A DNA stretch of 20,690 nt, taken from a virus. The number at the start of each line of letters is the position of its first letter. The stretch's first letter is position 1. A program made the position numbers and the translations under genes. Positions 13,197-20,690 of this stretch are shown here, piece by piece. The stretch is taken from IMG/VR virus record IMGVR_UViG_3300009170_000035, positions 1 to 20,690 of that record; one strand, written 5' to 3'. The notes beneath the pieces are model-generated. The model did no database searches. It was not told the origin of the DNA and saw nothing but the letters and a program-made list of their open reading frames with translations.

Positions 13197-15067
13197 TGAA
13201 TAAGTGGATCTTTGATATTGAAGCAGATGAACTGCTTCTCAAAGCTACGACCACTTGGGTAATTGTTGCTTATAATGTAATTACAAAAGAAACCAAGCAT
13301 TGGTTGCAAGGTGATCTTGGCTGGAAGGAAGTCTTTAATAATGCTACTCATCTAATTGGTCATAATATCTGTTCTTATGATATTCCTTTGCTCTATAAAC
13401 TTTATAATTGGACACCGCCAAAAGACTGTAAGTTGCAAGATACGCTATTACTTTCTCAGGCTTTAGACTATAGGCGTTTCGGCAATGACGGTCATGGTTT
13501 AGATACTTGGGGTAAGGCATTAGGCTTTCCTAAAATAGACTTTACAGATTTCTCTCACTATTCTAAGGAGATGCTCGAATATTGTATTAATGACGTAAGA
13601 CTTAATTCTTTAGTTTATGAAGAAGTAATGACTGAGTTTAAACGAATTGTAAAGAAGTCGCCTCAATTTGTCAATTACATTTTAGCAGAACATTATGCTG
13701 CACGATGGTCCGCGATGGCAACTTTACATGGTTGGCCTTTCGATAAAGACAAAGGATATGAATTATTTGACATTCTTACAACAGAAATGGAAAAGACCCA
13801 GGAAACATTGTCTTCTAAACTTGGTTATATCTGTGAACCTAAAGACAAAAAGAAAGGTATTATAGAGACAAAGAAACCAAGATGGGTTAAGAGTGGTGCT
13901 TACGATCAGCATACTGCCAATTGGTTTGGCGTAGATCCTTTCTCTGGCTATGAAGGAGAGGAGAGACCTATCGCTGGAGAGTATTGCCGTGTTGAATGTA
14001 GACCATTGAGTTTAGATTCCGTTACCGATGTTAAAGTATTTCTGTTTAGAAATGGTTGGGAGCCAACTGAATGGAATTACAAAAAGGATGAAGAAGGAAG
14101 GAAAACTAAAGATAAAGCTACACCTAAAATTACTGAAGATAGCTTAGAATTCCTTGGTGGTGATGGTAAGCTTTATACTGATTATTTGATGGTAAAATCT
14201 CGCTATAGTATCTTAAAGACATGGCTAGAACATTTAGATGCTAATGATTATCTACATGGTGAGATGATGCTTATAGGTACGCCAAGTATGCGTGCACGGC
14301 ACTCTATTATTGTCAACGTACCTACTGCAGACAAGCCATATGGTAAAGAGATGCGTTCTTTATTTGTTTGTAAGCCAGGCTGGAAAATCATAGGTTGTGA
14401 CTCTAAAGGTAACCAAGCAAGAGGTCTTGCGCATTATCTCGCAAATAAAGAATATATCGACATTCTCTTGCATGGTGATATCCATCAATACAATGCAGAT
14501 AAGTTAACAATCGCATTAGAGGCTATGGGTATTATTCATGAAGTAAAGCGTCCACAAGCAAAGCGTATTTTCTATGCGTTGTTGTTTGGTGCTGCAGGCG
14601 GTAAACTCTGGAGTTACATCTTTGGTAAAACTAATCTTCAAAAGGGTGCAACCCTAAAGAAAGAATTCTTAAAGGCAGTTCCTGGATTTGCAGATCTTTT
14701 GAAGCGTCTGGAGAATATCTATGGCAGTACTAAGAAGTTCGGCGATGGATACATTCCCTCTATTGCTGGCAATCGTCTATATGTTGATTCTTTCCATAAG
14801 CTCCTCGTATACTTGTTACAGGGAGCGGAAAAGGTTACTTGTAGCACGGCTCTCATGCTTGCTGTCGAACAACTTGAAATGGCAAATATTCCGTATATCC
14901 CTCTCATTTACTATCATGATGAGTATGACTTTATGGTTCCTGAAGAATACGCTGAAGCTGCTGCAGAAATTGGAAAGCAAGCGTTTGCTGACGGCCCTAA
15001 GCTTTATGGCATTACTATAATGGACGGCGATGCTAAGATTGGAAGCAATTGGTATGAAACACATTAA
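13196..15067 (+). CDS. T7-like family A DNA polymerase with 3'-5' exonuclease
   Basis: Replicates the phage genome. A 623-residue protein against 704 in T7 gp5. The N-terminal proofreading domain shows FDIEAD (Asp7, Glu9), GHNICSYD and YCINDV (exo motifs I-III). The polymerase part shows motif A GCDSKGNQARGLAHY with Asp402, motif B (O helix) RPQAKRIFYALLFGA with Arg452, Lys456 and Tyr460, and motif C HDEYD with His574-Asp575-Glu576. Tyr460 matches T7 Tyr526, which favours ready use of dideoxynucleotides. The residue that is Glu480 in T7 (Pol I Glu710) is Gln407 here. The thumb region looks shorter than in T7, so binding of host thioredoxin as processivity factor cannot be assumed. Start and stop overlap the neighbours (TAATG; 14 bases with the next small gene). 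Confidence 0.96.
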   Translation: MNKWIFDIEADELLLKATTTWVIVAYNVITKETKHWLQGDLGWKEVFNNATHLIGHNICSYDIPLLYKLYNWTPPKDCKLQDTLLLSQALDYRRFGNDGHGLDTWGKALGFPKIDFTDFSHYSKEMLEYCINDVRLNSLVYEEVMTEFKRIVKKSPQFVNYILAEHYAARWSAMATLHGWPFDKDKGYELFDILTTEMEKTQETLSSKLGYICEPKDKKKGIIETKKPRWVKSGAYDQHTANWFGVDPFSGYEGEERPIAGEYCRVECRPLSLDSVTDVKVFLFRNGWEPTEWNYKKDEEGRKTKDKATPKITEDSLEFLGGDGKLYTDYLMVKSRYSILKTWLEHLDANDYLHGEMMLIGTPSMRARHSIIVNVPTADKPYGKEMRSLFVCKPGWKIIGCDSKGNQARGLAHYLANKEYIDILLHGDIHQYNADKLTIALEAMGIIHEVKRPQAKRIFYALLFGAAGGKLWSYIFGKTNLQKGATLKKEFLKAVPGFADLLKRLENIYGSTKKFGDGYIPSIAGNRLYVDSFHKLLVYLLQGAEKVTCSTALMLAVEQLEMANIPYIPLIYYHDEYDFMVPEEYAEAAAEIGKQAFADGPKLYGITIMDGDAKIGSNWYETH

Positions 15068-15206
15068 ACGCATTCTTTGTTTCTTTGGAATACATTGGTC
15101 TGGCTTATGTGGCTTAGGTATGTATGATGATGCATGTAAATGTGACATTTGTAAAGTAACCCAATATGACATGTTTGTAATAAAGAAAAGGTATCCTGAT
15201 GAATGA
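15054..15206 (+). CDS. 50-residue cysteine-rich small protein
   Basis: A short gene that starts inside the polymerase end (ATG 15054, GGAAG ten bases upstream) and whose stop overlaps the next start (TGATGAATGA region). The product MKHIKRILCFFGIHWSG... carries Cys9, His14, Cys19 and the cluster CKCDIC (Cys28, Cys30, Cys33), which suggests zinc binding; the LC..GIH.WSG start resembles small phage zinc-finger-like proteins. It is below the size that gene finders often keep, but the tight coupling on both sides supports it. Function unknown. Confidence 0.6.
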   Translation: MKHIKRILCFFGIHWSGLCGLGMYDDACKCDICKVTQYDMFVIKKRYPDE

Positions 15207-15453
15207 GCGAATTTACATATTCGCAGAAACATATGAGCATGCCCATAAGCATATAGCTGAACATGAGTTAGATCCAAGATACTGTGTGATTGTTAGAGAT
15301 ACCTCTACTATTCAAGGTCTCAAATTGAATTTAGGGCAAATGCATGCAATTGGACATTGGTATAACAATCACCAAGTATCTCTCGCATATGATTTTATGC
15401 TCTTTGATATAAAGAGAAGGAAGCAAGAGGATGCTAGCTATTATCGACGGTGA
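15199..15453 (+). CDS. Small hypothetical protein between polymerase and exonuclease
   Basis: An 84-residue protein whose ATG lies within the end of the previous small gene; its 3' end overlaps the exonuclease gene by 23 bases. AAAGG (15187-15191) serves as ribosome binding site. The sequence begins with a beta strand (RIYIFAETYEHAHKHIAEHE), holds several His residues and a RDTSTIQGL turn, and ends in a basic helix (KRRKQEDASYYRR). It looks like a compact alpha/beta protein without a membrane segment. The YIFAETYEHAHKHA-type start resembles small phage proteins of unknown role that sit beside polymerase genes. No reaction can be assigned. Confidence 0.7.
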   Translation: MNERIYIFAETYEHAHKHIAEHELDPRYCVIVRDTSTIQGLKLNLGQMHAIGHWYNNHQVSLAYDFMLFDIKRRKQEDASYYRR

Positions 15454-16276
15454 CGTACTCGCATATATGGCTTGCGAGTCAAGATGGAAAAAGAAAGCTA
15501 AGGACAATATTTCAATTATATCTCTTGATGAGAACGGTGATCGCATTCCTCTTCAATTTACAAAAGAAGAAGATCGATACTATCTAGAAGAGTCTTGGGA
15601 AAACTTTAAGGAAATGCTTCAAGCGCTATTAGATGAGGTCTTTTGTGAAGAGTTTTTAATGGCTGTTAAAGGTGAGAATAATTATAGAAATGCAATTCTT
15701 CCTACTTACAAGATGAATCGGCATAAAGATCCTAACAAACAAAACATCTTTGTGCCCACGTTAAGAAAGCTTGCAGTAGCTGAAGATCTTGCCATAGCAG
15801 CACATGGAATGGAAGCTGACGATCTAATAAGGATTTGGGCTGAAGAATGTAGAGCCTATGGAATAGACTATATAATTTGCTCTATTGATAAAGACTTGCG
15901 TTGTATTCCTGGAAATCACTTCTTAATGCGTGATAAGAAGATTATTACTATTAATGAGAAATCCGCAATACGACATTATTATTGCCAGCTACTCAAAGGT
16001 GATCCTACGGACAATGTTCTTGGAGTACCACGCGTTGGTGAGATCAAGGCAGATAGGATACTTACCGCTTGTAGCGATGAGGAAGAATATCAAGAAGCTG
16101 TCGTAGAACAGTACATGATAGCTTATGGTGAAGGTTGGTTTGAACAACTACTTGTTAATGGTAGAATGATTCATCTCCTACGAAGCCATAGGGATTTCTT
16201 TGATCCAAAAGAATGGCCTGTTGTTAAAGAGTTAAGAAAGGAGATTCTTTTACCGGTTGAGAAAAATGAAATTTGA
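15431..16276 (+). CDS. T7 gp6-like 5'-3' exonuclease (FEN superfamily)
   Basis: Degrades DNA from 5' ends, removing RNA primers and, in T7, supplying nucleotides from host DNA. The 281 residues are close to T7 gp6 (300). Metal-binding acidic clusters of the flap-endonuclease family are visible: IDGDVLAY (Asp6, Asp8), GMEADDLI (Glu128, Asp130, Asp131), CSIDKDLR (Asp153, Asp155) and GDPTDNVLGVPRVGE (Asp191, Asp194), the last leading into the helix-hairpin-helix that grips DNA. The start at 15431 has AAGGA nine bases upstream. The gene overlaps both neighbours, in keeping with one coupled replication operon. Nothing essential is missing. Confidence 0.92.
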   Translation: MLAIIDGDVLAYMACESRWKKKAKDNISIISLDENGDRIPLQFTKEEDRYYLEESWENFKEMLQALLDEVFCEEFLMAVKGENNYRNAILPTYKMNRHKDPNKQNIFVPTLRKLAVAEDLAIAAHGMEADDLIRIWAEECRAYGIDYIICSIDKDLRCIPGNHFLMRDKKIITINEKSAIRHYYCQLLKGDPTDNVLGVPRVGEIKADRILTACSDEEEYQEAVVEQYMIAYGEGWFEQLLVNGRMIHLLRSHRDFFDPKEWPVVKELRKEILLPVEKNEI

Positions 16277-16784
16277 AGGTGAATTACCAAGTGTTCCTAA
16301 TAATGTTGTAAAGTTCAGTAAGAAGAAGTTTGATAATGGACATTGGCACTTTTGTGAACAGATGGGTGGTAAGTACGCAGAGAAGAATTGTCCAGTAGGT
16401 TTTATATATGTCATCAGAGATAATTACTTAGAACGTTTTTATTTGGGTAAAAAGACATTCTTCGGAAATGGTATTAGTAACAAAGGTAAAGAGTCTAATT
16501 GGAGAACTTACTTCTCATCTTCGAAAGCACTTGCGGAAATGTTTAAAGAGAGACCAATGGAAGAATTTGATTTTATCTGCTTAGAGCAATATAAGACAAA
16601 GGGAACTCTATCTTATTCTGAAACTTGGTCTCTCTGTTTTGTTGAAGCACCTACGAATACGACTTGGTATAATACACTTATAGAGAAGGTCTCTTGGAAT
16701 GTCAAAGAGCCTATTACGCAAAGACATAAAGATAGGTTGGCTGACGTAATCAAAATGAAGAAATTCGAGGAACAACATGCGTAA
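16266..16784 (+). CDS. GIY-YIG-like endonuclease
   Basis: A 172-residue nuclease candidate. I read GFIYVI (45-50) and YLGKK (59-63) as the GIY and YIG elements, ESNWRTYFSSSK (76-87) with Arg80 as the basic catalytic region, and Glu119 (LSYSETW) as the metal-binding Glu; a WYNTLI segment follows. The order matches small phage GIY-YIG proteins related to the T4 Seg endonucleases. The N-terminal 40 residues are unrecognised. In T7 the resolvase gene 3 lies among the replication genes; here this protein might fill that role, or be a homing endonuclease, which is common for Seg-like proteins. The ATG at 16266 lies inside the exonuclease end. A TTG three codons earlier is a less likely start. Confidence 0.75.
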   Translation: MKFEGELPSVPNNVVKFSKKKFDNGHWHFCEQMGGKYAEKNCPVGFIYVIRDNYLERFYLGKKTFFGNGISNKGKESNWRTYFSSSKALAEMFKERPMEEFDFICLEQYKTKGTLSYSETWSLCFVEAPTNTTWYNTLIEKVSWNVKEPITQRHKDRLADVIKMKKFEEQHA

Positions 16785-16950
16785 CATTCTCTCTGTTATC
16801 TTTGTATTATCAGCGATCATGTGCGGTACTGCTGGTGCTGTAAATATTCTATTTGAAATTCAGAGAGGCGGCTTTCAATCGGATCATTTTCTTCCTTTAA
16901 CAATATACTCATTATTAGGTATAGCAGCGCTCCATCAAAAGAAGGAGTAA
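16777..16950 (+). CDS. 57-residue small membrane protein
   Basis: A short gene with GAGG (16767-16770) six bases before its ATG, starting within the last codons of the nuclease gene. The product has two hydrophobic segments: residues 3-25 (NILSVIFVLSAIMCGTAGAV) and about 41-52 (LPLTIYSLLGIAAL), with a short polar link containing QRGGFQSDH, and ends in HQKKE. It may therefore insert in the membrane as a hairpin. It sits one base before the primase/helicase gene, whose GAAGGAG is encoded by its last codons, so translation of the two is linked. No family recognised. Confidence 0.65.
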   Translation: MRNILSVIFVLSAIMCGTAGAVNILFEIQRGGFQSDHFLPLTIYSLLGIAALHQKKE

Positions 16951-16951
16951 G

Positions 16952-18607
16952 ATGGGAAAGATTGTAGTTAAAAATCAACCCTGCCTAGATCAGGTTAACT
17001 GTGGCTCGCATGATGCAAGACAAATCTATGAAGAAGGTAATTCCTTCTGCTTCTCATGCGAGACATTTTTCCCTGCACAAGAAGGAGAAGTTGTGACAGA
17101 AACAAAGGTATCAAAAAGAGTTTCTCCAGATGATATTAGGGACTATAGAAGCAAAGGTTTAGAAGATAGACAAATCTCAACCAAAGTAATGGAATTCTTT
17201 GGTGTAAAAGTTTCTTTTAATGCTGAAGGCGAAATGGATGCTCATTATTATCCATATGAGCAAGACATTTATAAAGTTAGAAAACTTCCTAAAGACTTTT
17301 ACTGGATTGGTAAATCGCATAAACTCTTTGGTCAAGAAAAGTTTAATGCATCTGGAAAGAAATTAGTTATTACTGAGGGTGAAATTGATGCATTATCGGT
17401 TGCACAAGCTTGGTATGAACGTTATAAACAAGTGTATCCTGTTGTGGCGTTGTCATCGGCGTCGGGAACTAAGGCGCTTCTTGAAAACCGCGATTGGATA
17501 AGATCTTTCGATGAAGTAATTCTTTGTTTAGATGAGGATGAGGCTGGTAAGAAAGCTCTTGAGGAGAGTATTAAGATTATTGGTATTGATAAGGTAAAGA
17601 TTACTAAATTACCTTTAAAAGATGCTAATAAAGTACTCACAGAGCAAGGTTGGAAAAGTCTTTTAAAATATATCTATGATGCAGCTCCGTATACTCCTAC
17701 TGGTATTATTAATAAAGAGGAATTATGGAAAGCACTAGAGGCCTATAATAGTATTCCCGCAGTACCTTATCCTCCTTGTTTAAGTGGTGTAAATCAAAAA
17801 CTTAAAGGAATGCGTCCAGGTGAAATCACTCTATTTATTTCTGGCACAGGTAGCGGCAAGAGTACGATACTCCGTGAGATCATACTCCACGTTTTGGCCA
17901 CAACGACTGATAAGGTTGGAATCGTATCTCTCGAAGAAAGCCCGGCAGAAACAGCAAGAAAGTTAGCTGGAATGGTATTACAGAGAAATCCTGCAAAAGA
18001 AGAGATCCCATTAGAGGAGCTCAAAGTTGGCTTTGATGAAGTCTTTGGGGGAGACCGAGTAATTTTGCTCGATCACCAAGGATCTATGAATGACAGTTCA
18101 ATTGTTGACAAATTGGAGTACATGTGCCTTAGTGGGGCTAAGTATCTCTTTATTGATCATATCACTATGCTTGTATCTGAAGGCGCTGCGGACTTAACTG
18201 GCAATGAAGCCCATGATAAGGTGATGAATGATTTACTTCGTTTGGTTAAACGCCATCCTGTGTGGATTGGTCTCGTTAGTCATCTTAGGAAGGCTGGTAG
18301 TGGTGCTAAATCTTTCGAAGAAGGGAAATTACCTTCAATTGATGACATTAGAGGAAGCGGTTCGATTAAGCAAGTCAGTTTTGATATTATCTCTTTCGCT
18401 CGTAATCTTACAGCTGCCGATGATAATGAGCGTAATACTATCCTAATGCAGATTCTAAAAGCACGGCAAACAGGACTTACAGGTCGTGTAAATAATGTTA
18501 AGTATTCATATGACACAGGTAGACTCTCTGCATGTGACAGCATGGATGATGCAGACGCTTTCGAAAAGGTCGAAGTTCCAACACTCCATACAAAAGGATT
18601 CGATTAA
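16952..18607 (+). CDS. T7 gp4-like DNA primase/helicase
   Basis: Primes lagging strands and unwinds DNA at the fork. The 551 residues (566 in T7 gp4A) show the full order: an N-terminal zinc site with Cys11, Cys17, Cys33 and Cys36; a Toprim primase core with VITEGEIDALS (Glu142) and CLDEDEAG (Asp194, Asp196); and a RecA-like helicase with Walker A GTGSGKST (298-305), the EES loop, Walker B YLFIDH, and later motifs GLVSHLRK and IKQVSFDIISFAR. The first zinc pair is C-x5-C, not the T7 C-x2-C, and T7 His33, which helps read the primase template, corresponds to Asn30. The acidic C-terminus ends in KGFD, similar to the SSB end GKFD. GAAGGAG lies five bases before the ATG. Confidence 0.95.
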   Translation: MGKIVVKNQPCLDQVNCGSHDARQIYEEGNSFCFSCETFFPAQEGEVVTETKVSKRVSPDDIRDYRSKGLEDRQISTKVMEFFGVKVSFNAEGEMDAHYYPYEQDIYKVRKLPKDFYWIGKSHKLFGQEKFNASGKKLVITEGEIDALSVAQAWYERYKQVYPVVALSSASGTKALLENRDWIRSFDEVILCLDEDEAGKKALEESIKIIGIDKVKITKLPLKDANKVLTEQGWKSLLKYIYDAAPYTPTGIINKEELWKALEAYNSIPAVPYPPCLSGVNQKLKGMRPGEITLFISGTGSGKSTILREIILHVLATTTDKVGIVSLEESPAETARKLAGMVLQRNPAKEEIPLEELKVGFDEVFGGDRVILLDHQGSMNDSSIVDKLEYMCLSGAKYLFIDHITMLVSEGAADLTGNEAHDKVMNDLLRLVKRHPVWIGLVSHLRKAGSGAKSFEEGKLPSIDDIRGSGSIKQVSFDIISFARNLTAADDNERNTILMQILKARQTGLTGRVNNVKYSYDTGRLSACDSMDDADAFEKVEVPTLHTKGFD

Positions 18608-18798
18608 TGGCAACATCTGAAAAGCTTGAAAATCGTATTGAGAAAGCAGTTGATGTTATTGTTGGTTATGGTGTTTATGATGGTTCTCATCACAAGCAAT
18701 GGGTTCTGAATAGAGTTTTAGAGATTCTCTGTGACGCAGATGAATATGAAGAAATTCTTAAAAATTACCCAGATTGGGATGTAGGCTTAGCGCCATGA
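18607..18798 (+). CDS. Small conserved phage protein of unknown function
   Basis: A 63-residue protein coupled to the helicase gene by TAATG. The sequence carries a helix (SEKLENRIEKAVDVIVGYG), the motif DGSHHKQWVLNRVLEIL, an acidic DADEYEEIL helix and a C-terminal GLAP. I recognise this DG.HHKQWV...L ... EEY... G(I/L)AP pattern from small proteins of many tailed phages, where no function is known to me. It ends in an ATGA overlap with the next gene and is the first of two small genes between the helicase and the ribonucleotide reductase, so a link to nucleotide supply is possible but unproven. Confidence 0.8.
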   Translation: MATSEKLENRIEKAVDVIVGYGVYDGSHHKQWVLNRVLEILCDADEYEEILKNYPDWDVGLAP

Positions 18799-19094
18799 CA
18801 ACTATCAAAGAACTTGCTGGAGAAATGGGCTTATTTAACGATGAGAAGCCTATCGTACGTTATGTAGAATGGATAGAGCCCTGGCATTATCATGACATTT
18901 CCTCGCCACATCCTGCTGAAGTTTATATAAACAGGACTATTAGAGTTACAGTAGAAGATGCGATTAAAATGCAAAAGGCTAATGCAGCATTTGAGAATAG
19001 AAAAAATAACCGACATTTTACGTACAAGTCTGATGAAATGGCTTTGAATGATTTTGTTGTAACATGTTGGGGAAAAATAGTTGAGGATTATTAA
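18795..19094 (+). CDS. Hypothetical protein upstream of ribonucleotide reductase
   Basis: A 99-residue protein starting at ATG 18795 (ATGA overlap with the previous stop) and ending in TAATG with the reductase start. It has a short helix at the N-terminus, an aromatic and His-rich middle (VEWIEPWHYHDISSPHPAEV), a beta-like segment (INRTIRVTVEDAIKMQKANA) and a C-terminal part with a conserved-looking FVVTCWGKIVED end. There is no membrane segment. The Tyr/Trp/His content and the DAIK.Q helix resemble small phage proteins that sit beside nucleotide metabolism genes. Function unknown. Confidence 0.75.
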   Translation: MTTIKELAGEMGLFNDEKPIVRYVEWIEPWHYHDISSPHPAEVYINRTIRVTVEDAIKMQKANAAFENRKNNRHFTYKSDEMALNDFVVTCWGKIVEDY

Positions 19095-20690
19095 TGACGG
19101 AAACAACAACGCCTTGGTCGTCCGTAGGTTACTTAACGTACAAGCGGACGTACGCAAGAAAATTTGAAGGAGAAACAGGAGCAGATGCTCCAACTGAAGA
19201 ATTTCCAGATACTATTGAACGTGTATTAGGTGCATGTAAAGATCAATTGAAAGTTGGTTTCACTGAAGATGAAGAGGATCGTATTCGTGAATACATGCTC
19301 GCGCTTAAGTGTTCTGTTGCAGGAAGATTCTTATGGCAACTTGGCACAAAGACTGTAGACAGACTGGGCTTAGCTTCACTCCAGAATTGTGCTTTCACTG
19401 TAGTAGATCGACCCATACGCCCTTTCTGTTGGGCAATGGACATGCTGGCACTTGGATCCGGTGTGGGCTACAACATTCAGAAAGTACACGTAGACAAACT
19501 TCCAGTAGTGAGGGATTGGTTCAAAGCACCTACAAGAGTTAATCATGCTGGTGCAGATTTCATAATCCCAGATTCTAGAGAAGGTTGGGTTAAGTTTCTT
19601 GGCAAAACATTAAAGGCAGCATTTTTAAGTGAACGACAAGAGAACGGGACCTTTACCTTCTCTACCCAAGTTGTACGTGGAAAAGGGTCTCCCATCGGAG
19701 GCTTTGGCGGCGTGGCTTCAGGCCCTGAAGATCTTGTGTGGGGCATCGGAAAAATCTCTGAAGTCCTTGAACGACGACGTGGAAAGAAAATAAGGCCCAT
19801 TGATGCTTTAGACATCATGAATATTATTGGCAAAATTATTGTTGCCGGTAATGTCAGACGTTCAGCGCAGATAGCAATAGGTGATCCTGATGACATCGAA
19901 TATTTATTGGCTAAGAGATGGGATATTGGCAATATTCCCCCTTGGAGGGATATGTCCAATAATTCTGTTGCCTGCGACGATCTCCGTGATCTTCATGAAT
20001 ACTTCTGGCATGGATATGAGGGTAAAGGAGAACCTTATGGTCTCATTAACCTTCGCTTATCGCGTAAGGTTGGAAGACTTAATGAGACTGAGTACCCTGA
20101 TCCGGAAGTGATGGGTTACAATCCCTGTGCAGAGCAGTCGTTGGCTCCATATGAGACTTGTTGTCTTGCTGAAGTTTTTCTTCCCAATGTGGAATCTAAA
20201 GAAGAATTCCTAGATATCCTTGAATTGCTTTATAGGATTAATAAACATTCTTTGATTCTTCCTTCTCATCACCCTGAAACGGGTCAAATTGTTCATAAGA
20301 ACATGAGAATGGGAATTGGTCTTACTGGTATCTTACAAGCCTCTAAAGAGCAAAATTCTTGGTTAGCTGATGGCTATAAATATCTTCGTGATTTTGACGC
20401 GCGTTACTCTACTATGCACGGTTTCAATCGCTCTATCAAGCTTACGACCGTTAAACCATCTGGTACTTTAAGTCTGCTTCCAGGAGTAACACCTGGTATT
20501 CATCCTGCATATGCACAGTATATGTATAGGCGAATACGTATTGCTTCTGATCATAAGCTAGTTGCAGTTTGCCGTGAGCATGGTTACCCTGTTGAATATC
20601 AATTAAACATAGATGGTTCTGAAGATTACGGTACAGTTGTTGTTACGTTCCCGTTTGCATATCCTGAAGGGACACGTCTTGCAAAGGACA
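19094..20690 (+). CDS. Class II (adenosylcobalamin-dependent) ribonucleotide reductase, 3'-partial
   Basis: Reduces ribonucleotides to deoxyribonucleotides for phage DNA synthesis, without oxygen and without a separate radical-generating subunit. The first 532 residues are present; the frame is open at the right edge. Key residues of the monomeric RTPR/NrdJ type are seen: Cys99 in SLQNCAF (first redox Cys), NPCAEQSL with the thiyl-forming Cys345 and catalytic Glu347, ETCCLAE with Cys356 (second redox Cys), and the TVKPSGTLSLLPGVTPGIHP segment. The distance of 11 residues from Cys345 to Cys356 matches that of Lactobacillus leichmannii RTPR (408 to 419). RPFCWAMDMLALGSGVGY also fits. The enzyme needs vitamin B12 from the host. 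The ATG at 19094 overlaps the previous stop; no stronger start is seen. Confidence 0.93.
   Translation, partial: MTETTTPWSSVGYLTYKRTYARKFEGETGADAPTEEFPDTIERVLGACKDQLKVGFTEDEEDRIREYMLALKCSVAGRFLWQLGTKTVDRLGLASLQNCAFTVVDRPIRPFCWAMDMLALGSGVGYNIQKVHVDKLPVVRDWFKAPTRVNHAGADFIIPDSREGWVKFLGKTLKAAFLSERQENGTFTFSTQVVRGKGSPIGGFGGVASGPEDLVWGIGKISEVLERRRGKKIRPIDALDIMNIIGKIIVAGNVRRSAQIAIGDPDDIEYLLAKRWDIGNIPPWRDMSNNSVACDDLRDLHEYFWHGYEGKGEPYGLINLRLSRKVGRLNETEYPDPEVMGYNPCAEQSLAPYETCCLAEVFLPNVESKEEFLDILELLYRINKHSLILPSHHPETGQIVHKNMRMGIGLTGILQASKEQNSWLADGYKYLRDFDARYSTMHGFNRSIKLTTVKPSGTLSLLPGVTPGIHPAYAQYMYRRIRIASDHKLVAVCREHGYPVEYQLNIDGSEDYGTVVVTFPFAYPEGTRLAKD

Noticed and set aside
1-20690. Search for CRISPR arrays, insertion sequences, integrase or attachment sites
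   Set aside because: No regularly spaced repeats, transposase or recombinase frames or paired terminal repeats were seen; the only long exact repeat noticed is the 30-bp promoter-like pair.

Overview
The window is part of the genome of a tailed double-stranded DNA phage. Every credible gene lies on the + strand. Most of the DNA is AT-rich, and the genes are tightly packed, with ATGA or TAATG stop/start overlaps through nearly all of the replication half. I cannot name the host. Shine-Dalgarno sequences of the AGGAGG type point only to a bacterium. There is no integrase, repressor or attachment site in view, which fits a lytic lifestyle.

Layout. (1) 1-5258: the end of the late, structural arm. 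It holds a very large tail protein, cut off by the window's left edge, with an architecture typical of the tail-tip/receptor-binding proteins of long-tailed phages, and a companion protein. (2) 5443-6605: a lysis cassette of two membrane proteins (holin candidates) and an M15-type zinc peptidase endolysin, closed by a strong terminator at 6611-6639. A short GC-rich, hairpin-rich island (5259-5373) sits between the tail genes and this cassette. (3) 6640-8745: an accessory 'early-like' block of small unrecognised genes. They are separated by terminators and hairpins and preceded by two identical 30-bp promoter-like repeats (6642-6671 and 7476-7505). Several of these genes are visibly richer in GC than the rest. 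(4) 8746-11123: a small membrane protein coupled to a T7-type single-subunit RNA polymerase, preceded by a three-part set of mutually exclusive hairpins. (5) 11120-20690: the DNA metabolism operon. It encodes a T7 gp2.5-like single-stranded DNA-binding protein, a DUF3310 protein (related to T7 gp1.7), a T7-like DNA polymerase, a gp6-like 5'-3' exonuclease, a GIY-YIG-like endonuclease, a gp4-like primase/helicase, and a class II (adenosylcobalamin) ribonucleotide reductase that runs off the right edge. Small conserved or unknown genes lie between them.

How it fits together. The phage combines a T7-style transcription and replication module with a lambda-J-like tail tip, a mosaic known from siphoviruses that carry their own RNA polymerase (for example Xp10). 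The RNA polymerase would presumably transcribe the replication and late genes. Helicase-primase, polymerase and SSB form the replisome. The exonuclease and GIY-YIG-like nuclease could supply nucleotides and resolve or degrade DNA, and the reductase turns ribonucleotides into dNTPs. The tail protein and the lysis cassette close the cycle.

The observations most worth a second look are the competing hairpins upstream of the RNA polymerase, the duplicated 30-bp promoter-like element, the GC-rich structured island at 5259-5373, the hairpin-dense stretch at 7653-7876, and several lineage-specific changes at key positions of the replication proteins.
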